A stretch of 64,000 bases of DNA from Argopecten irradians (GCF_041381155.1 NC_091134.1:29951540-30015539), one strand, 5' to 3'. Shown: positions 11,990-24,500, numbered from the stretch's first letter. Notes: a model not told the origin generated them from the letters alone. Program-made: numbers and translations.

Positions 11990-12460
11990 CGTCCGCCATT
12001 TTGTGTACACATGGTAAACAAACAGGATCTGTATCTGTATCTGTATGTGTTTCGTCATAGATCTCGTTGACCAGTTTTTTCACGACAGCGAGAGTGTGCC
12101 TGATTGTTATTGGCCTTGTTCTCTTAAAGGCACAAAGGGACTCTGCGCATGCCACTTTATTGTCTTCACAAAGAAGCAGTGTCTATATTGGTTTGTTGTG
12201 CTATCTGGTATTTGGAGGCCTCTGCTGTTGTTACACACTTGGTTCTCGATGATGTTGCTTGTGACACAGTCGCTGAATGTCTTTGTTTTGAATGTCTTTG
12301 TTTTTATTTGACGTTTTGGTCTTCTTTTTGTTAAGAAGTCTTGTGGTGGTAATGCTGGCACCAACCCCTCAACCACTTTAAATAACAGTATTAAACGGAG
12401 GCTGTGTCGACGTTCTTCTAAAGACTCCATCTGAAGTTCTTCTCTCATTTTTGCATATCA
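11990..12460 (-). mobile_element. LINE 3' end (non-LTR reverse transcriptase C-terminus)
   Basis: The minus-strand frame at 12107-12448 encodes MESLEERRHSLRLILLFKVV and LPPQDFLT, then a Lys/Thr-rich tail and YRHCFFVKTIKWH. This is the layout at the C-terminus of jockey/CR1-like LINE ORF2 (LEERR..., then SFFPRTIRDWN-like). A second frame at 11961-12155 (ACAESLCAFKR) continues the tail after a frame change. The 3' end carries a short (ATACAG)n-type repeat (plus strand ATCTGTATCTGTATCTGTAT), typical of such LINEs. It is 5'-truncated with no RT core left. Confidence 0.7.
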
Positions 12461-15044
12461 GGAGATTGTTGAGTGCGAACACGAGTTACCACCCCTGTTT
12501 CAAAATGTCCCGGCTTCTCCCATAGACATTTTTTGAAAAAATGACGTTCTTTTGCTGTGCATACTTATTCCAGTGTGAATATTCTATTACACAATTCATA
12601 ATGTTCCTACGATATTAAAATATAGTTTGATGTAAGGTACACAAGGATTATGTTATTTCTTTGATCGTAAAATTGCAGAAAATTTCTGCAAGTGGTAGGA
12701 GAGTTTGCGTTACAGTCACTAAGAATAGCATGGGGTTGCTCCTAAGTGTGACGTTTTTTAAATAAAGTGTGCGACCAATCATAAATTACAACAACGAAGA
12801 GCAACTGGAAAATCTCTTCAGTCAACCAATCAAATTCGTAGCTTTAAATAGTAAATAGAAATTCCGTACTTTTCAAAAATTCTATGGATAACTTCAACCC
12901 GGTGTAGACGGAAAATAGTTCCGGAATCCATTGTACATGTACCATGTGTATATATATATGACAAATAAATACATTTTTATAACAATACAAACCTACAAAG
13001 CTGTAAATAAACAAACAATATTGTCAATCTTGAAATCGCTTGTGTCCTTTTAAGTAAAGAAATAGTGATTCACGATAAAAATATGATGATATTTTACTAA
13101 GCAGACTTGCACACGTCCGTACTACATTTTTACCTGGAGTCTATATTCCCATAGGCCAAGATGTAACAAAATTCAACGTACTGTTGCTGATTTGATCTAA
13201 TTAATATTTAAAAAGGCATTTCAATGGTCAATACAAACAAAGTCTTGCTGACATGCCTACTTCACATGTATATTTTCTAGTAGAACAATTCATATGTTGT
13301 ATATATCATTGTTCTGTATACATGTATATATGACTATGATTCATGCATGAAAAAAGTCTTTTTTCTATGTTCATACTAGGCGAATTATATGAACAACACT
13401 TGTTAAAATATGGTTATTCCCAAATATTTACATTTTCACTGCAACCCTACCAAGCGCAGCTGGCATTCATCAGTCCATGAACTGCCATCCACTTATTATC
13501 ATTGCGATGACATAATCAGCAATCACAGAAGATTGGTGTTACATCTTTGACGTTAATGTTAATATAAGCATTGAACATATCTCGGTTTGCATTTATAGTA
13601 AATATGAATACCAATCGAAAGAAGATTAATGCTTAAATATTCACATTCTAAATGCTGTTTCCCTTTTATTCATAGAAATATTCAAATTTTCCATTACCAC
13701 GATTACAGTGATTGTTGCAACAGATGGCAATACCACCATCTCCATCTCTGGGTATTCCATATTTGCATATTACAGAGTTATCTGCTCTTGTGGGTAGGTA
13801 TTGATTATGATGTCATGTCACAAAATAATAACATAACAATCAATACCTACCCGCAAGTGAGCCAAATCTGCAATATGCAAAGATGGAATAACGACTTTGA
13901 AAACTTTAGATCTATACTCAGATGTATATGTACAGTACAGTTTCCAGTTATATTACCGGTACTGATTGTAGGTTGGGGATATTCTCTGTGTACTCCGACT
14001 TTCCTCACTCTCCTCAAAATGGCACATATTTAACTATCCTGGTGGTTAATAGGATGAAAAACAAAACCATAGAAACTTGAGAGCACACAATTTATTAAAA
14101 AAAAATAACAAATAAAGATTCATTTAAATTTTTAAAAAATCAATAAACATAACTTTTATGTAAAATATCATAAATATAGTAAATTGAATAAAAATAAAAA
14201 TAAAAACAAAAAAGAGTATTTCTCAGTACTGTATAACAAAATAAAAAATAAAAAATGCAAAAAAAAATTAATTCCAAATAATATACAATAAAACAATATA
14301 TGTATAATGACAATAGAAGATCATGATTAGATCTTCAGTTATAAAACAAAATACAATAACTGGATTTTTTTTGAAAAGAAAAATAAAATAACATCAATAT
14401 ATATATATACCATGGCATAGCTTATTATAATTTACAATTATTTGGAGAAAATAATTGCTTTAACATCCATATATTTGTAAATGTGTTGTACAAAAAGATG
14501 ACATTGCCAGATCACTGTTTGAACACATACAGTAAATAAACATGCATAGAACAGCATCATTCATGAAAAACACATTGAATAAATTTGAGTTCTCCTTGTT
14601 TCTGTTTTTATGATATCTGTTACCCATAAAATGCAAACTTCTGAGATATGGTGATGATATAATAATGTGAATATTCATAATAATCACTTTAATAGCTGAC
14701 CAAAGCACTTTTCATCATTGATTGAGGAATTCATAATATAAATGAATATATAAGTAACACACAAATTATAGTAATTGTTTGACCTGACCAAGACATAACA
14801 TACATGTACATGTATTTGAAATTCACTTCAAAAATGAAACCTTAATGTTCATGACATTCCATATGAATTGACAAATTTCTTAAAAATACTGTAAATATGT
14901 ATTACAAAATAGTATATACAATCACCTACATGTTCTTGATAAGATAACCATTTGCAAGATCATGTACATTGGTATCAAGAGAATACATGTACATTGGTAT
15001 CCAGAGAATCACAGGATGTCACAAAAATTGTTCAACAGTTCATT
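12461..15044. other. Stretch without a recognised gene
   Basis: AT-rich non-coding DNA. It contains a foldback at 13753-13889 and a stretch near 13960-14060 that reads GTGTACTCCGACTTTCCTCA, resembling a dispersed mollusc repeat. From 14090 to 14400 it is very A-rich. Confidence 0.45.
13753..13889. repeat. Foldback element, ~55-bp arms
   Basis: Left arm ATTCCATATTTGCATATTAC ... GGGTAGGTATTGATT; right arm AATCAATACCTACCC ... CAATATGCAAAGATGGAAT. The spacer is about 30 bp with ATGATGTCATGTCA. Probably a small palindromic MITE. Confidence 0.75.
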
Positions 15045-17173
15045 TCATTGCATACATTTAATTTTGTTATGGTCTTGCCCACCACATTTGCTACAACATT
15101 TGCTACAGGTCATAACTTTCTCTTTGATTCTTTTGTATGTTTTCAACTCTGACATGCGATTTTGCTTTTCTAACACTTGTTTAAGTGCAGAATGTCCCCT
15201 GTGACTGCTTCCTCTGAAATATTGTTTTGTGATGTTGTCATTTAGTTTTTCTAACCCCTGCTGACTGAACTTTGAGAAATTACCATATATGGCCACAAGT
15301 TCACACACGTTATATCGAAGCATGTGAATGTACGGTGTCACATCCCTTTCTTGGTATGCATGATGTGTACAATGAACACCACTGTCTTGACTTTTTGCGA
15401 ATCTCATCTGGATCCGAGCCATCCATATTTATTAAGTCATACAATTCCACAAAACCATCCCAGATGTTTTGAATCAGCTGAGCTCTCTCTCCTCTCTCCT
15501 TCTCAAAGACTTCTGTTACTCTAAACTTTTTGAACAAAATGTGCCTTTCAGGGCCATTGAAATCTCTGTATTCCAGTTTTTTTGTGTCTCTGTTGATATT
15601 CAATTCAAAATTTAGACCAACTGACTTCAAGTTTTTCTCCAATTTGGAGATGTGCATGTATTCGTTCCTATCAAAAACACCTGTACTGACTTCTAATGGG
15701 GATATAACTGGAAAAATAGAGGTTCATTGGTAACAGAAAAACAAGAATCACTTTTTTTTTTCTCCGTGCCTCTGATGCCGAAGCATCACATTTGTACTCA
15801 CAACGAGCTCCTTTTGATATATCAACCATAGACCACTCTTTTTGTAGGTCACACCGCTCATTCTTACTGCACTTGCAATACAAACAAGCATATTTTGAAC
15901 TAATACAACCAATACCAACAGACACAAGTAAAAATTTGTAGTCGCCTCCAAGTAATATCTTGACTTCAAAATCACGTCCCTCAATTTGAAATTTACTGTT
16001 CTGTAATTCTGAAACTTCTTGACGTAAATCTTGCAAGGCGATTGCCAACTCAGAGTACTTCTCTTTGGTACTTAATATACACAGCGGATAATTCCCATCC
16101 GAAGACCCACATTTATTTTCATTCAAGATAGTGAAAGTTACGTTAACTACGTGTAAATATTTTCCGACATTCGTACCATCACCAGATATTTTTAGGATAC
16201 GTTTCCCATCTGGTACAAAACTTTTGTCAGCCGACAAAATGTTTGACATCACACTCCTTAGTTTTCTCTTTAATGACTGCTGAACTCCAGGACCATCTGG
16301 GGTGTTCATTATTTCAAAGTTGGAATTCAAATTTGATATATATTTTTGCAATGTGTGTCGTCATGGTAATGTTTTGTAGATCGTACTCATCTCGTGGTAC
16401 GCTTCTCTAGATATATTGAATGAATCAAGAATGTAGAGCAATGTATTTACCTCATCAATATCACTTTTTGACAGTTCATTCTCATCATTCTCTTCATTTG
16501 CTTCCTCCTTTTCAAATAAATTGAAAATTTCCTCTTTACCATGTCTGTTGACTATGACAGCGACAGGTTTTACACCCCTATCAGTTAAAAATTTTAATGC
16601 ATCTTTACACATGTCCTTTTCAAGTTTCCTACGCTTTGATTGTGCTGATGCTGAACATTCCATAAAAGGTTTCCGTTTTTGATTAGGGGTTGTTTTACAT
16701 GCTGACCTACATGAACTAGTAGCTGGTACGTTAGCCTTACTTTGGTTTTCAGCAAAATACTTCTTCCCTTCATTTGCATTTTTCACAAATTCAACAAATT
16801 TTTTCTCCACATCTTGTTTTTCCTGTTCTAACTTGACTATCTTTTGCTTGAATAAGTTGCTTTGCTCAGCAATTTTTATTTCACATTCATGTCTTTGGAT
16901 TGGTACCATCCAGGAGTACTTTGATAAGGAAATACCGTGCAAAAATCTCTTAAACTGTATACCACCTTTGGACTTGGCACGCAACCCACTTTGTTTCAGT
17001 CGATACAGTTCAACTCTTAGAATATTTAAATCTTTCTCTGTTGCTTCAAAAGAAAGTGTCATTTCATCTTCAAGTACTTGTTTGAACTTCAACACATTTT
17101 TTAAATTCAAGACATCATGCCAAAAGTGTTTTTGCAAGATTTTGAAGAGCAGATCTCTTGAGATAATAACCAT
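15045..17173 (-). pseudogene. Decayed RAG1/Transib-like DDE transposase gene
   Basis: Three linked minus-strand frames read as one long protein: 17173-16361, 16351-15671, then 15657-15045. The first two share a frame and are split by one TGA. The third has a frame change near 15.34-15.42 kb, and a possible intron lies at about 15.69-15.75 kb. Motifs: LKISGDGTNVGK (Asp at ~16179), LLGGDYKFLL (Asp at ~15942) followed 18 residues later by CLYC, then FSQQGLEKLND (Glu at ~15250). The order, spacing and context resemble the catalytic core of RAG1 (SCDGMGD; PLCLML...; YDEKLV...CTLC; GNESGN). The tail ends CSKCGGQDHNKIKC, a CX2CX4HX4C zinc knuckle; invertebrate RAG1-like transposases are reported to have a CCHC C-terminal tail. 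The N-terminal third is coiled-coil-like and basic. The exact superfamily is unproven, and no terminal repeats were found. Confidence 0.6.
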
Positions 17174-17308
17174 TTTTAAAAGTTACAAATTAATCAATAT
17201 GATAAATTGATAAGGCCTCAAAATATCTAAATAAATGTGTACATGTAGGTTGCATTAAATCAAAATCTTATGTTTTAGATACAAATACCTCAAAACAATT
17301 TGCAACAG

Positions 17309-17700
17309 TCTTACAAAATATCTCTATTCAGCAGGTTTTCCAGATTTCCTCTGTTTCCTGGCATCCTCACAAATGTGAACACCAATTCATATCCCCTGTC
17401 AAGAAAGTGGGTATCCATGTGATCAGGATAGACAATGAAGTCTTCAATGTCAGTCCGTTTGTTTAACCAGTTCTTCACAGTTTCAGTTTTTATGAAAAAA
17501 ATGGTCTCCGTTTTGATTGATTACTCTGTAGTCCCAACCAACTCCCAATATCCTTTCAAAGTCTTGGCGCTTTTCTATTTTTGTATATCGTTTTACCATG
17601 ACAAACTTTGAATACTGTACCAGCAGCTTGTATATTTGAAAATTTGTCTGGCTCAATAAACTGTCTGATAGTGACTTTGCTGTCTAGTTTTGTGGCCCAA
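17309..17700 (-). pseudogene. Coding-like remnant upstream of the DDE transposase
   Basis: The minus strand reads KTETVKNWLNKRTDIEDFIV, then YPDHMDTHFLDRGYELVF and VRMPGNRGNLENLLN before TAA near 17.31 kb. Further 5' are RYTKIEKRQDFERILGVGWD in another frame and WATKLDSKVTIRQFIEPDKF in a third. Composition and continuity suggest real former coding sequence, broken by frame changes. It may be the N-terminal part of the neighbouring transposase or another element gene; I do not recognise a domain. Confidence 0.4.
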
Positions 17701-18708
17701 AATATATATACCTGTGCCCCCTTGAATAAAAGGGTGCGTATATAAATAGCAACGGCACTGGGCCATTTTTTTGCAAGATCACAGCAAGCTTAAGGAAAAG
17801 ACAACTTTTCAAGGCAATGATCAACCCAGTTAACAATATCAAATGATATCCATGTTTTTTCCTTGCTCTGGACACCCCCTCCCCCAAGGCGCCGTCGCTA
17901 CGCACCCTCATTCAAGGAAACACATTTATTAGTACCCCGACCCCCTGCTCCGAGCCTTCCTTTAGGAGGTGTAGGGGGATAATGAATTATTATACTGCTG
18001 AGATATATTATCGGGACTATAAATCCTGCATTTGTTTCCCCCTACTCTTTGGATTAATTAAGACAGTCAAGTTTTCAATGAAGATACATGTTTCTAACAT
18101 TCTGTAACTTCATTTGGGTCAATTTTATTGCATATTTTGCAGGTTACTTACCCGTGTAATGAACCAAAAACTCCCCTTTAGACTCTTTTAATACTTAGAC
18201 TGGATAATACCCTGGCTTCCAGGTACCAGTACTTGTCCTGCTAGGCCTACCTCTGGGTATGGACACACTGTTCAGCTCTCTGTGATAAGACGATATAAAA
18301 CAAAACTATTTAAAAATGTCAGATAACATGCATGTGGTGTTTGGGTGGGGTTAATGTTGTAATGGCCTAACAACTGTGTCAATCGATGCTTATATGTTGA
18401 AATTGGGGGGGGGGGGAAGAGGAGGGTTAATCCCCCACCACAGGGACGGTGGTGTGTGGAGGGGCGGGCGGATTGATGAATCTACACATGAGATGCGATG
18501 TTCTTGTATTTTTTCGTATTTCAACAAAAAATAAATACGAAAAATGGTATAGCTCGATAAATTCTTTTCCTGTGTTTATAGCCTACTGGGTGTGTATTTC
18601 TTTGACCGGCTGAATTTTCCGTCTGCACCACTAATTATCGCTTCACAACAATATAACATAATACCATAAAGATAGAAACACTATGTGTACTTACCCATAC
18701 AAACTCAC
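17701..18708. other. Stretch without a recognised gene
   Basis: Mostly non-coding. A CpG-rich segment at 17690-17950 has CCTGTGCCCCCTTGAATAAA and later GACACCCCCTCCCCCAAGGC motifs that look transposon-derived. A 14-bp G run lies near 18407. Confidence 0.4.
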
Positions 18709-18774
18709 CGGTGTATCTTCCATTCTTCGCTTGATAGGCCTTCCCGGCCTTAAGTTCATACCGATCGCCGCCAT
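18709..18774 (-). CDS. Possible first coding exon (22 codons), gene unknown
   Basis: On the minus strand an ATG in good context (AGCATGGCGGC) opens a 66-nt CpG-rich frame, MAAIGMNLRPGRPIKRRMED + TP. It ends exactly at a consensus donor, CCG|GTGAGT. The basic GRPIKRR start could be the N-terminus of a nuclear protein or of the decayed transposase lying downstream in the same orientation. No acceptor exon can be assigned with certainty, so this is only a candidate. Confidence 0.3.
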
Positions 18775-18818
18775 GCTTGCTAAACTTCCTTTTTGGCGCG
18801 AAAAGATTATCAGGACCG

Positions 18819-19310
18819 TTAACTCTGTTGGGAAAGTTCAACTATCTTCTGATATGTGATGGTACCTGGCTCTCTGTTCTTGTAATTTTTCTTTATGAAT
18901 CGTATACCTCTATTTTGTATACGTTCCAGTCTATCTATGTCACCTTGTTGATATGGATTCCAGATTGTTACTCCATATTATAGGATGGGTCGAAGTAAGG
19001 TGATATAGGCTGTTCTTCTGCATAGTTCCAGAACATTTCTTAGGTTTCTTCTCAGAAAGCCGAGTGTTGTGTTGGCTTTCCTGCAGACTCCGTTGATGTG
19101 TAGGCTCCATTTCAGGCCGTTAGATTTCTGGAGTCCTAAGTATGGATTGTTCTTTACCTCCTGTAGTATGTGTTTGTTTAGCTCATAAAATCTTTGGGAG
19201 CGCTTGTTTATGCTCAGGATGTAACATTTTTTGGCGTTAAATCTCATGCCCCAGTTATTTGCCCATAACAGGATAGCATGAAATACCAAAATTCCTTGAA
19301 ATGGACACAT
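18819..19310 (-). mobile_element. LINE fragment (reverse transcriptase C-terminal region)
   Basis: The minus-strand frame reads WANNWGMRFNAKKCYILSIN, then KNNPYLGLQKSN..LKWSLHINGVCRKANTTLGF and RRTAYITLLRPIL. One TAA follows at ~18979, then YGVTIWNPYQQGDIDRLERI and QNRGIRFIKKNY to TAA at 18819-18821. This is the classic LINE order 'W.M.FN..KC', 'YLGV', 'H...I..KA...LGFLRRNL', 'YASSVWDP', 'LE.IQ..AARFV'. It is 5'-truncated and lacks the catalytic FADD box. Confidence 0.8.
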
Positions 19311-19499
19311 TTAATCAATGTTAAATACTTCTGGTGCATACATTTCTTCATAGTTATGTAATTTCAACACTTACTTGACTTCAAAACATAGGTTGGTTAT
19401 AGTAAGTTTCAGAAAAATACGAAACTAAAAGCAAGATACTATATATGACTATAGTCCGTTTCAGGAAAAAAAACCCATATAAAAATGGTTTCAAATAAC

Positions 19500-19560
19500 G
19501 GCGCCCCCACCCTCGGTCAATTACCCGCGCCCGGCGCCCTTATTAGGAAAAATACGGTAA
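19500..19560 (-). repeat. Transposon-end-like sequence, inverted partner of the 11.5-kb copy
   Basis: GCGCCCCCACCCTCGGTCAA, then GCGCCCTTATTAGGAAAAAT + ACGGTA. Its complement begins TACCGTATTTTTCCTAATAA, as at 11506. It abuts the truncated 3' end of the Gypsy fossil. Confidence 0.5.
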
Positions 19561-20400
19561 GTTTCCTTGAATTTAAATTGCAAAGCACACCATGATGTTT
19601 TGTTCACCGAGACGTATGTGCCAAAATGCTTTCTTAACGTCCAGTTTACTGAATACACAGGAATTATTCAACTTTGGTAACACGTCATCAAGTGTTGGTA
19701 GTTTAAAGTGTTCTCTTTGTAGCGCCATGTTTAATACTTTATGGTCCAAACAGATCCTAAGCTTTCCGTTTGACTTATGGGCCACAGCCATTTCACTTAC
19801 TCATGGTGTTGGTTTGGTAATAGGTACCAAAATCTGTCTGTACTAAATTGTCTAATTCAGACTTGACTTGTTCCTGAAGTGAAATTGGTAGTTTTCTAAA
19901 GGTAGAACTTTAGTTTTTACCTCAGGGTCAAGTGTAAGAGTTGCCTCCCCTAGGTCACAGTTGATGATTCCACTTTTCCAATGAACTGTTCATTGTTTAC
20001 AGTTACTAGACCCAATCCTTGTATGGATCTTAAACCAAAAAAATTCTGTAATCTATTACTGACGACTACAAATTGCACAGAAAGTCCCTCTTCTGGTTTT
20101 GGATTTGTGACCATGAGTTCTGTCTCTCCCAATGGTTTGAGTGTACTCTCATTAAACATGTGTAGGGTGAGAGTTGTTGGCTGAACTTGTTCTCTCCGAA
20201 CATACCGTTGGTTGATAGTATTCACATCATCTCCACTGTTTAGCTGCAATTTCACAGAATTTTCATTCACAGTCATTGAAGCAGTAATTATGGTCTTACT
20301 CTCTCGCGACAGAGTGTAACCACTGGTCGTTTCCATCATCATCGAAATCACAGTTTTCCTCCACACTGACAACATGAAGATTTTTAGGGCGAGCTTACTC
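19561..20400 (-). mobile_element. Ty3/Gypsy LTR-retrotransposon pol fossil (protease and RT start)
   Basis: The minus strand runs from a retropepsin-like region (20.4-19.95 kb; KLQLNSGDDVNTINQRYV..., ...LGLVTV) to the start of a reverse transcriptase (19.79-19.57 kb; NGKLRICLDHKVLNMALQRE, ..FSKLDVKKAFWHI). The order and motifs are those of Ty3/Gypsy (Metaviridae) pol. Only a part of pol is left; it is broken, no LTRs were recognised, and the 3' side ends at a transposon-end sequence. It looks old. Confidence 0.75.
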
Positions 20401-21551
20401 TCGTCCTATTGTTTTCCTTGTCGGGTGTGGAGTCTGTGTACATCAACTATGCGCAGGGTCCAACTGCGCACGTGATACTGGAAGTCACTGTCTTATACTG
20501 TTTAATAGATTTTGCCTTGATTTAGTGACACCAATCTTTCAAAAATAAGATTTATTAAAAAGAAAAACAGCTTTTTCTCAGAAAGTACAGAAGGGATCTG
20601 TCTCTTTCAATGTAATTTCCCCTTAGGCCCTAGTTGTACATATTGCATTTTGGGACTGATAGATCTACAATATTCCATGACTGACCGCCATCTTGGATTT
20701 TAGTATTTGAAGTTTTTTACCACTATTTCTGAGAAAATTACTGAAGGAATCTGTCTCAAATTTTTTATGTAGGTTCCCCTTGGACTCTAGTTGTGCATAT
20801 TGTATTCAGCGAGACAAAGGTCTTCAATATGGCCGACTGGCCGCCATCTTGAATTTTGATTGTAAAGTTTGAAAAGCAGAGACATAGATCATTTTTTGGT
20901 GGTCGCCAAGATCCCTCTGAAATCTCTTGTAATTATAAAATTTTAAAATATAATATGTTAAACGTTTGGTAATTGCACTTTTAGCTTTGCATGTAGCTAT
21001 AGAAAGAAAAACCTCAGATGTGTTTTGCACTTTATTTGTTTGATTTTAGATTCATATGAAGGTTTGATATGTACACATTTGGTAGTGTAGGTAACATTTT
21101 ATTTGATGTGAACGATATACCAAATCATGTGTATTGGAGAAAAACTCCTAAAGGATGCTGTGTATGGCTAAAATAGCTATTTGATAATAAATACTGTTCT
21201 GTAAACAAATATATTATGCTCTTACTGATAATTGTGCAATCATTTACAAATTATTTCAATCTGTTCGATCTTTCTTGTGATATAATACAAAAATCTGTGT
21301 CTGGTGAAGATTAAGTGGGTAGAAATCATTGTAAATTTTTACATTGTGCTTATGAAATGTGAAGGTGCTGAAGAAGATTTTGAGATTTTAATCTTACCTC
21401 TCCTGGAGGATCCAGCTCTACAAGAGTTGTCTATGTGCAGCTTTTTTCAATGTTTGCTTACAAAATGTCATGTTGTTGGTATTTGAAAATAATCTGAAAC
21501 TTTCAGACCATTAAATATATCATGTTGTTTCGGACTAAAAATCTTCATCTG
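20401..21551. other. Non-coding stretch with a diverged ~165-bp tandem pair
   Basis: Between 20.53 and 20.87 kb a unit with TTTCTGAGAAA...CTGAAGGAATCTGTCTCAA...CCCCTTGGACTCTAGTTGT...GACCGCCATCTTG occurs twice, diverged. It resembles the internal repeats of the AACAAGAGGCCC elements. The rest, to 21.55 kb, shows no gene. Confidence 0.5.
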
Positions 21552-24500
21552 TCAGTTGGTGATATAGTCACTGGTATGTTATCTAGACAGGAGTATAAGG
21601 TCAGTTGGTGGTATACTCACTGGTATGTTATCTAGACAGGAGTATAAGGTCAGTTGGTGGTATACTCACTGGTATGTTATCTAGACAGGAGTATAAGGTC
21701 AGTTGGTGGTATACTCACTGGTATGTTATCTAGACAGGAATATAAGGTCAGTTGGTGGTATAGTCACTGGTATGTTATCTATACAGGAGTGTAAGGTCGG
21801 TTGGTGATATACTCACTGGTATGTTATCTAGACAGGAGTATAAGGTCAGTTGGTGATATACTCACTGGTATGTTATCTAGACAGGAGTATAAGGTCAGTT
21901 GGTGATATACTCACTGGTATGTTATCTAGACAGGAGTATAAGGTCAGTTGGTGATATACTCACTGGTATGTTATCTAGACAGGAGTATAAGGTCAGTTGG
22001 TGATATACTCACTGGTATGTTATCTAGACAGGAGTATAAGGTCAGTTGGTGATATACTCACTGGTATGTTATCTAGACAGGAGTATAAGGTCAGTTGGTG
22101 GTATACTCACTGGTATGTTATCTAGACAGGAGTATAAGGTCAGTTGGTGGTATACTCACTGGTATGTTATCTAGACAGGAGTATAAGGTCAGTTGGTGGT
22201 ATACTCACTGGCATGTTATCTAGACAGGAGTATAAGGTCAGTTGGTGATATACTCACTGGTATGTTATCTAGACAGGAGTATAAGGTCAGTTGGTGGATA
22301 TACTCACTGGCGTGTTATCTATACAGGAGTGTAAGGTCAGTTGGTGGTATAGTCACTGGTATGTTATCTAGACAGGAGTATAAGGTCAGTTGGTGGTATA
22401 GTCACTGGTATGTTATCTAGACAGGAGTATAAGGTCAGTTGGTGATATACTCACTGGTATGTTATCTAGACAGGAGTATAAGGTCAGTTGGTGGTATACT
22501 CACTGGTATGTTATCTAGACAGGAGTATAAGGTCAGTTGGTGGTATACTCACTGGTATGTTATCTAGACAGGAGTATAAGGTCAGTTGGTGGTATACTCA
22601 CTGGTATGTTATCTAGACAGGAGTATAAGGTCAGTTGGTGATATACTCACTGGTATGTTATCTAGACAGGAGTATAAGGTCAGTTGGTGGTATACTCACT
22701 GGTATGTTATCTAGACAGGAGTATAAGGTCAGTTGATATACTCACTGGTATGTTATCTATACAGGAGTGTAAGGTCAGTTGGTGATATACTCACTGGTAT
22801 GTTATCTAGACAGGAGTATAAGGTCAGTTGGTGATATACTCACTGGCGTGTTATCTAGACAGGAGTATAAGGTCAGTTGGTGATATACTCACTGGTATGT
22901 TATCTAGACAGGAGTGTAAGGTCAGTTGGTGATATACTCACTGTGTTATCTAGACAGGAGTATAAGGTCAGTTGGCAGTGGTATATACTCACTGGTATGT
23001 TATCTAGACAGGAGTATAAGGTCAGTTGGTGGTATACTCACTGGTATGTTATCTAGACAGGAGTATAAGGTCAGTTGGTGATATACTCACTGGATGTTAT
23101 CTATGTATATCTAGTATTCACTGGAGTACTAAGGCAGTATAAGGTCAGTTGGTGGTATAGTCACTGGTATGTTATCTAGACAGGAGTATAAGGTCAGTTG
23201 GTGGTATACTCACTGGTATGTTATCTAGACAGGAGTATAAGGTCAGTTGGTGATATACTCACTGGTATGTTATCTAGACAGGAGTATAAGGTCAGTTGGT
23301 GGTATACTCACTGGTATGTTATCTAGACAGGAGTATAAGGTCAGTTGGTGGTATAGTCACTGGTATGTTATCTAGACAGGAGTATAAGGTCAGTTGGTGG
23401 TATAGTCACTGGTATGTTATCTAGACAGGAGTATAAGGTCAGTTGGTGGTATAGTCACTGGTATGTTATCTAGACAGGAGTATAAGGTCAGTTGGTGGTA
23501 TACTCACTGGTATGTTATCTAGACAGGAGTATAAGGTCAGTTGGTGGTATATATAGTCACTGGTATGTTATCTAGACAGGAGTATAAGGTCAGTTGGTGG
23601 TATACTCACTGGTATGTTATCTAGACAGGAGTATAAGGTCAGTTGGTGGTATAGTCACTGGTATGTTATCTAGACAGGAGTATAAGGTCAGTTGGTGATA
23701 TACTCACTGGTATGTTATCTAGACAGGAGTATAAGGTCAGTTGGTGGTATACTCACTGGTATGTTATCTAGACAGGAGTATAAGGTCAGTTGGTGATATA
23801 CTCACTGGTGTGATATCTAGACAGGAGTATAAGGTCAGTTGGTGGTATACTCACTGGTATGTTATCTAGACAGGAGTATAAGGTCAGTTGGTGATATACT
23901 CACTGGTATGTTATCTAGACAGGAGTATAAGGTCAGTTGGTGGTATAGTCACTGGTATGTTATCTAGACAGGAGTATAAGGTCAGTTGGTGGTATACTCA
24001 CTGGCGTGTTATCTAGACAGGAGTATAAGGTCAGTTGGTGGTATACTCACTGGTATGTTATCTAGACAGGAGTATAAGGTCAGTTGGTGGTATAGTCACT
24101 GGTATGTTATCTAGACAGGAGTATAAGGTCAGTTGGTGGTATAGTCACTGGTATGTTATCTAGACAGGAGTATAAGGTCAGTTGGTGGTATAGTCACTGG
24201 TATGTTATCTAGACAGGAGTGTAAGGTCAGTTGGTGATATACTCACTGGTATGTTATCTAGACAGGAGTATAAGGTCAGTTGGTGGTATACTCACTGGCG
24301 TGTTATCTAGACAGGAGTATAAGGTCAGTTGGTGGTATACTCACTGGTATGTTATCTAGACAGGAGTATAAGGTCAGTTGTTGATATAGTCACTGGTATG
24401 TTATCTAGACAGGAGTATAAGGTCAGTTGGTGGTATAGTCACTGGTATGTTATCTAGACAGGAGTATAAGGTCAGTTGGTGGTATAGTCACTGGTATGTT

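Noticed and set aside
12045-12334. Cys/Val-rich plus-strand frames
   Set aside because: They are antisense shadows of the LINE C-terminal frame on the minus strand.
13950-14060. Possible secreted-protein exon (GTGTACTCCGACTTTCCTCA region)
   Set aside because: Resembles a widely dispersed mollusc repeat I have seen in non-coding context; no frame or splice sites support a gene.
16833-17210. 125-residue plus-strand frame
   Set aside because: Antisense shadow of the coiled-coil N-terminal part of the DDE transposase relic.
15045-20400. RAG2-like partner gene
   Set aside because: No kelch-like repeats or PHD motif could be read on either strand near the RAG1-like relic.
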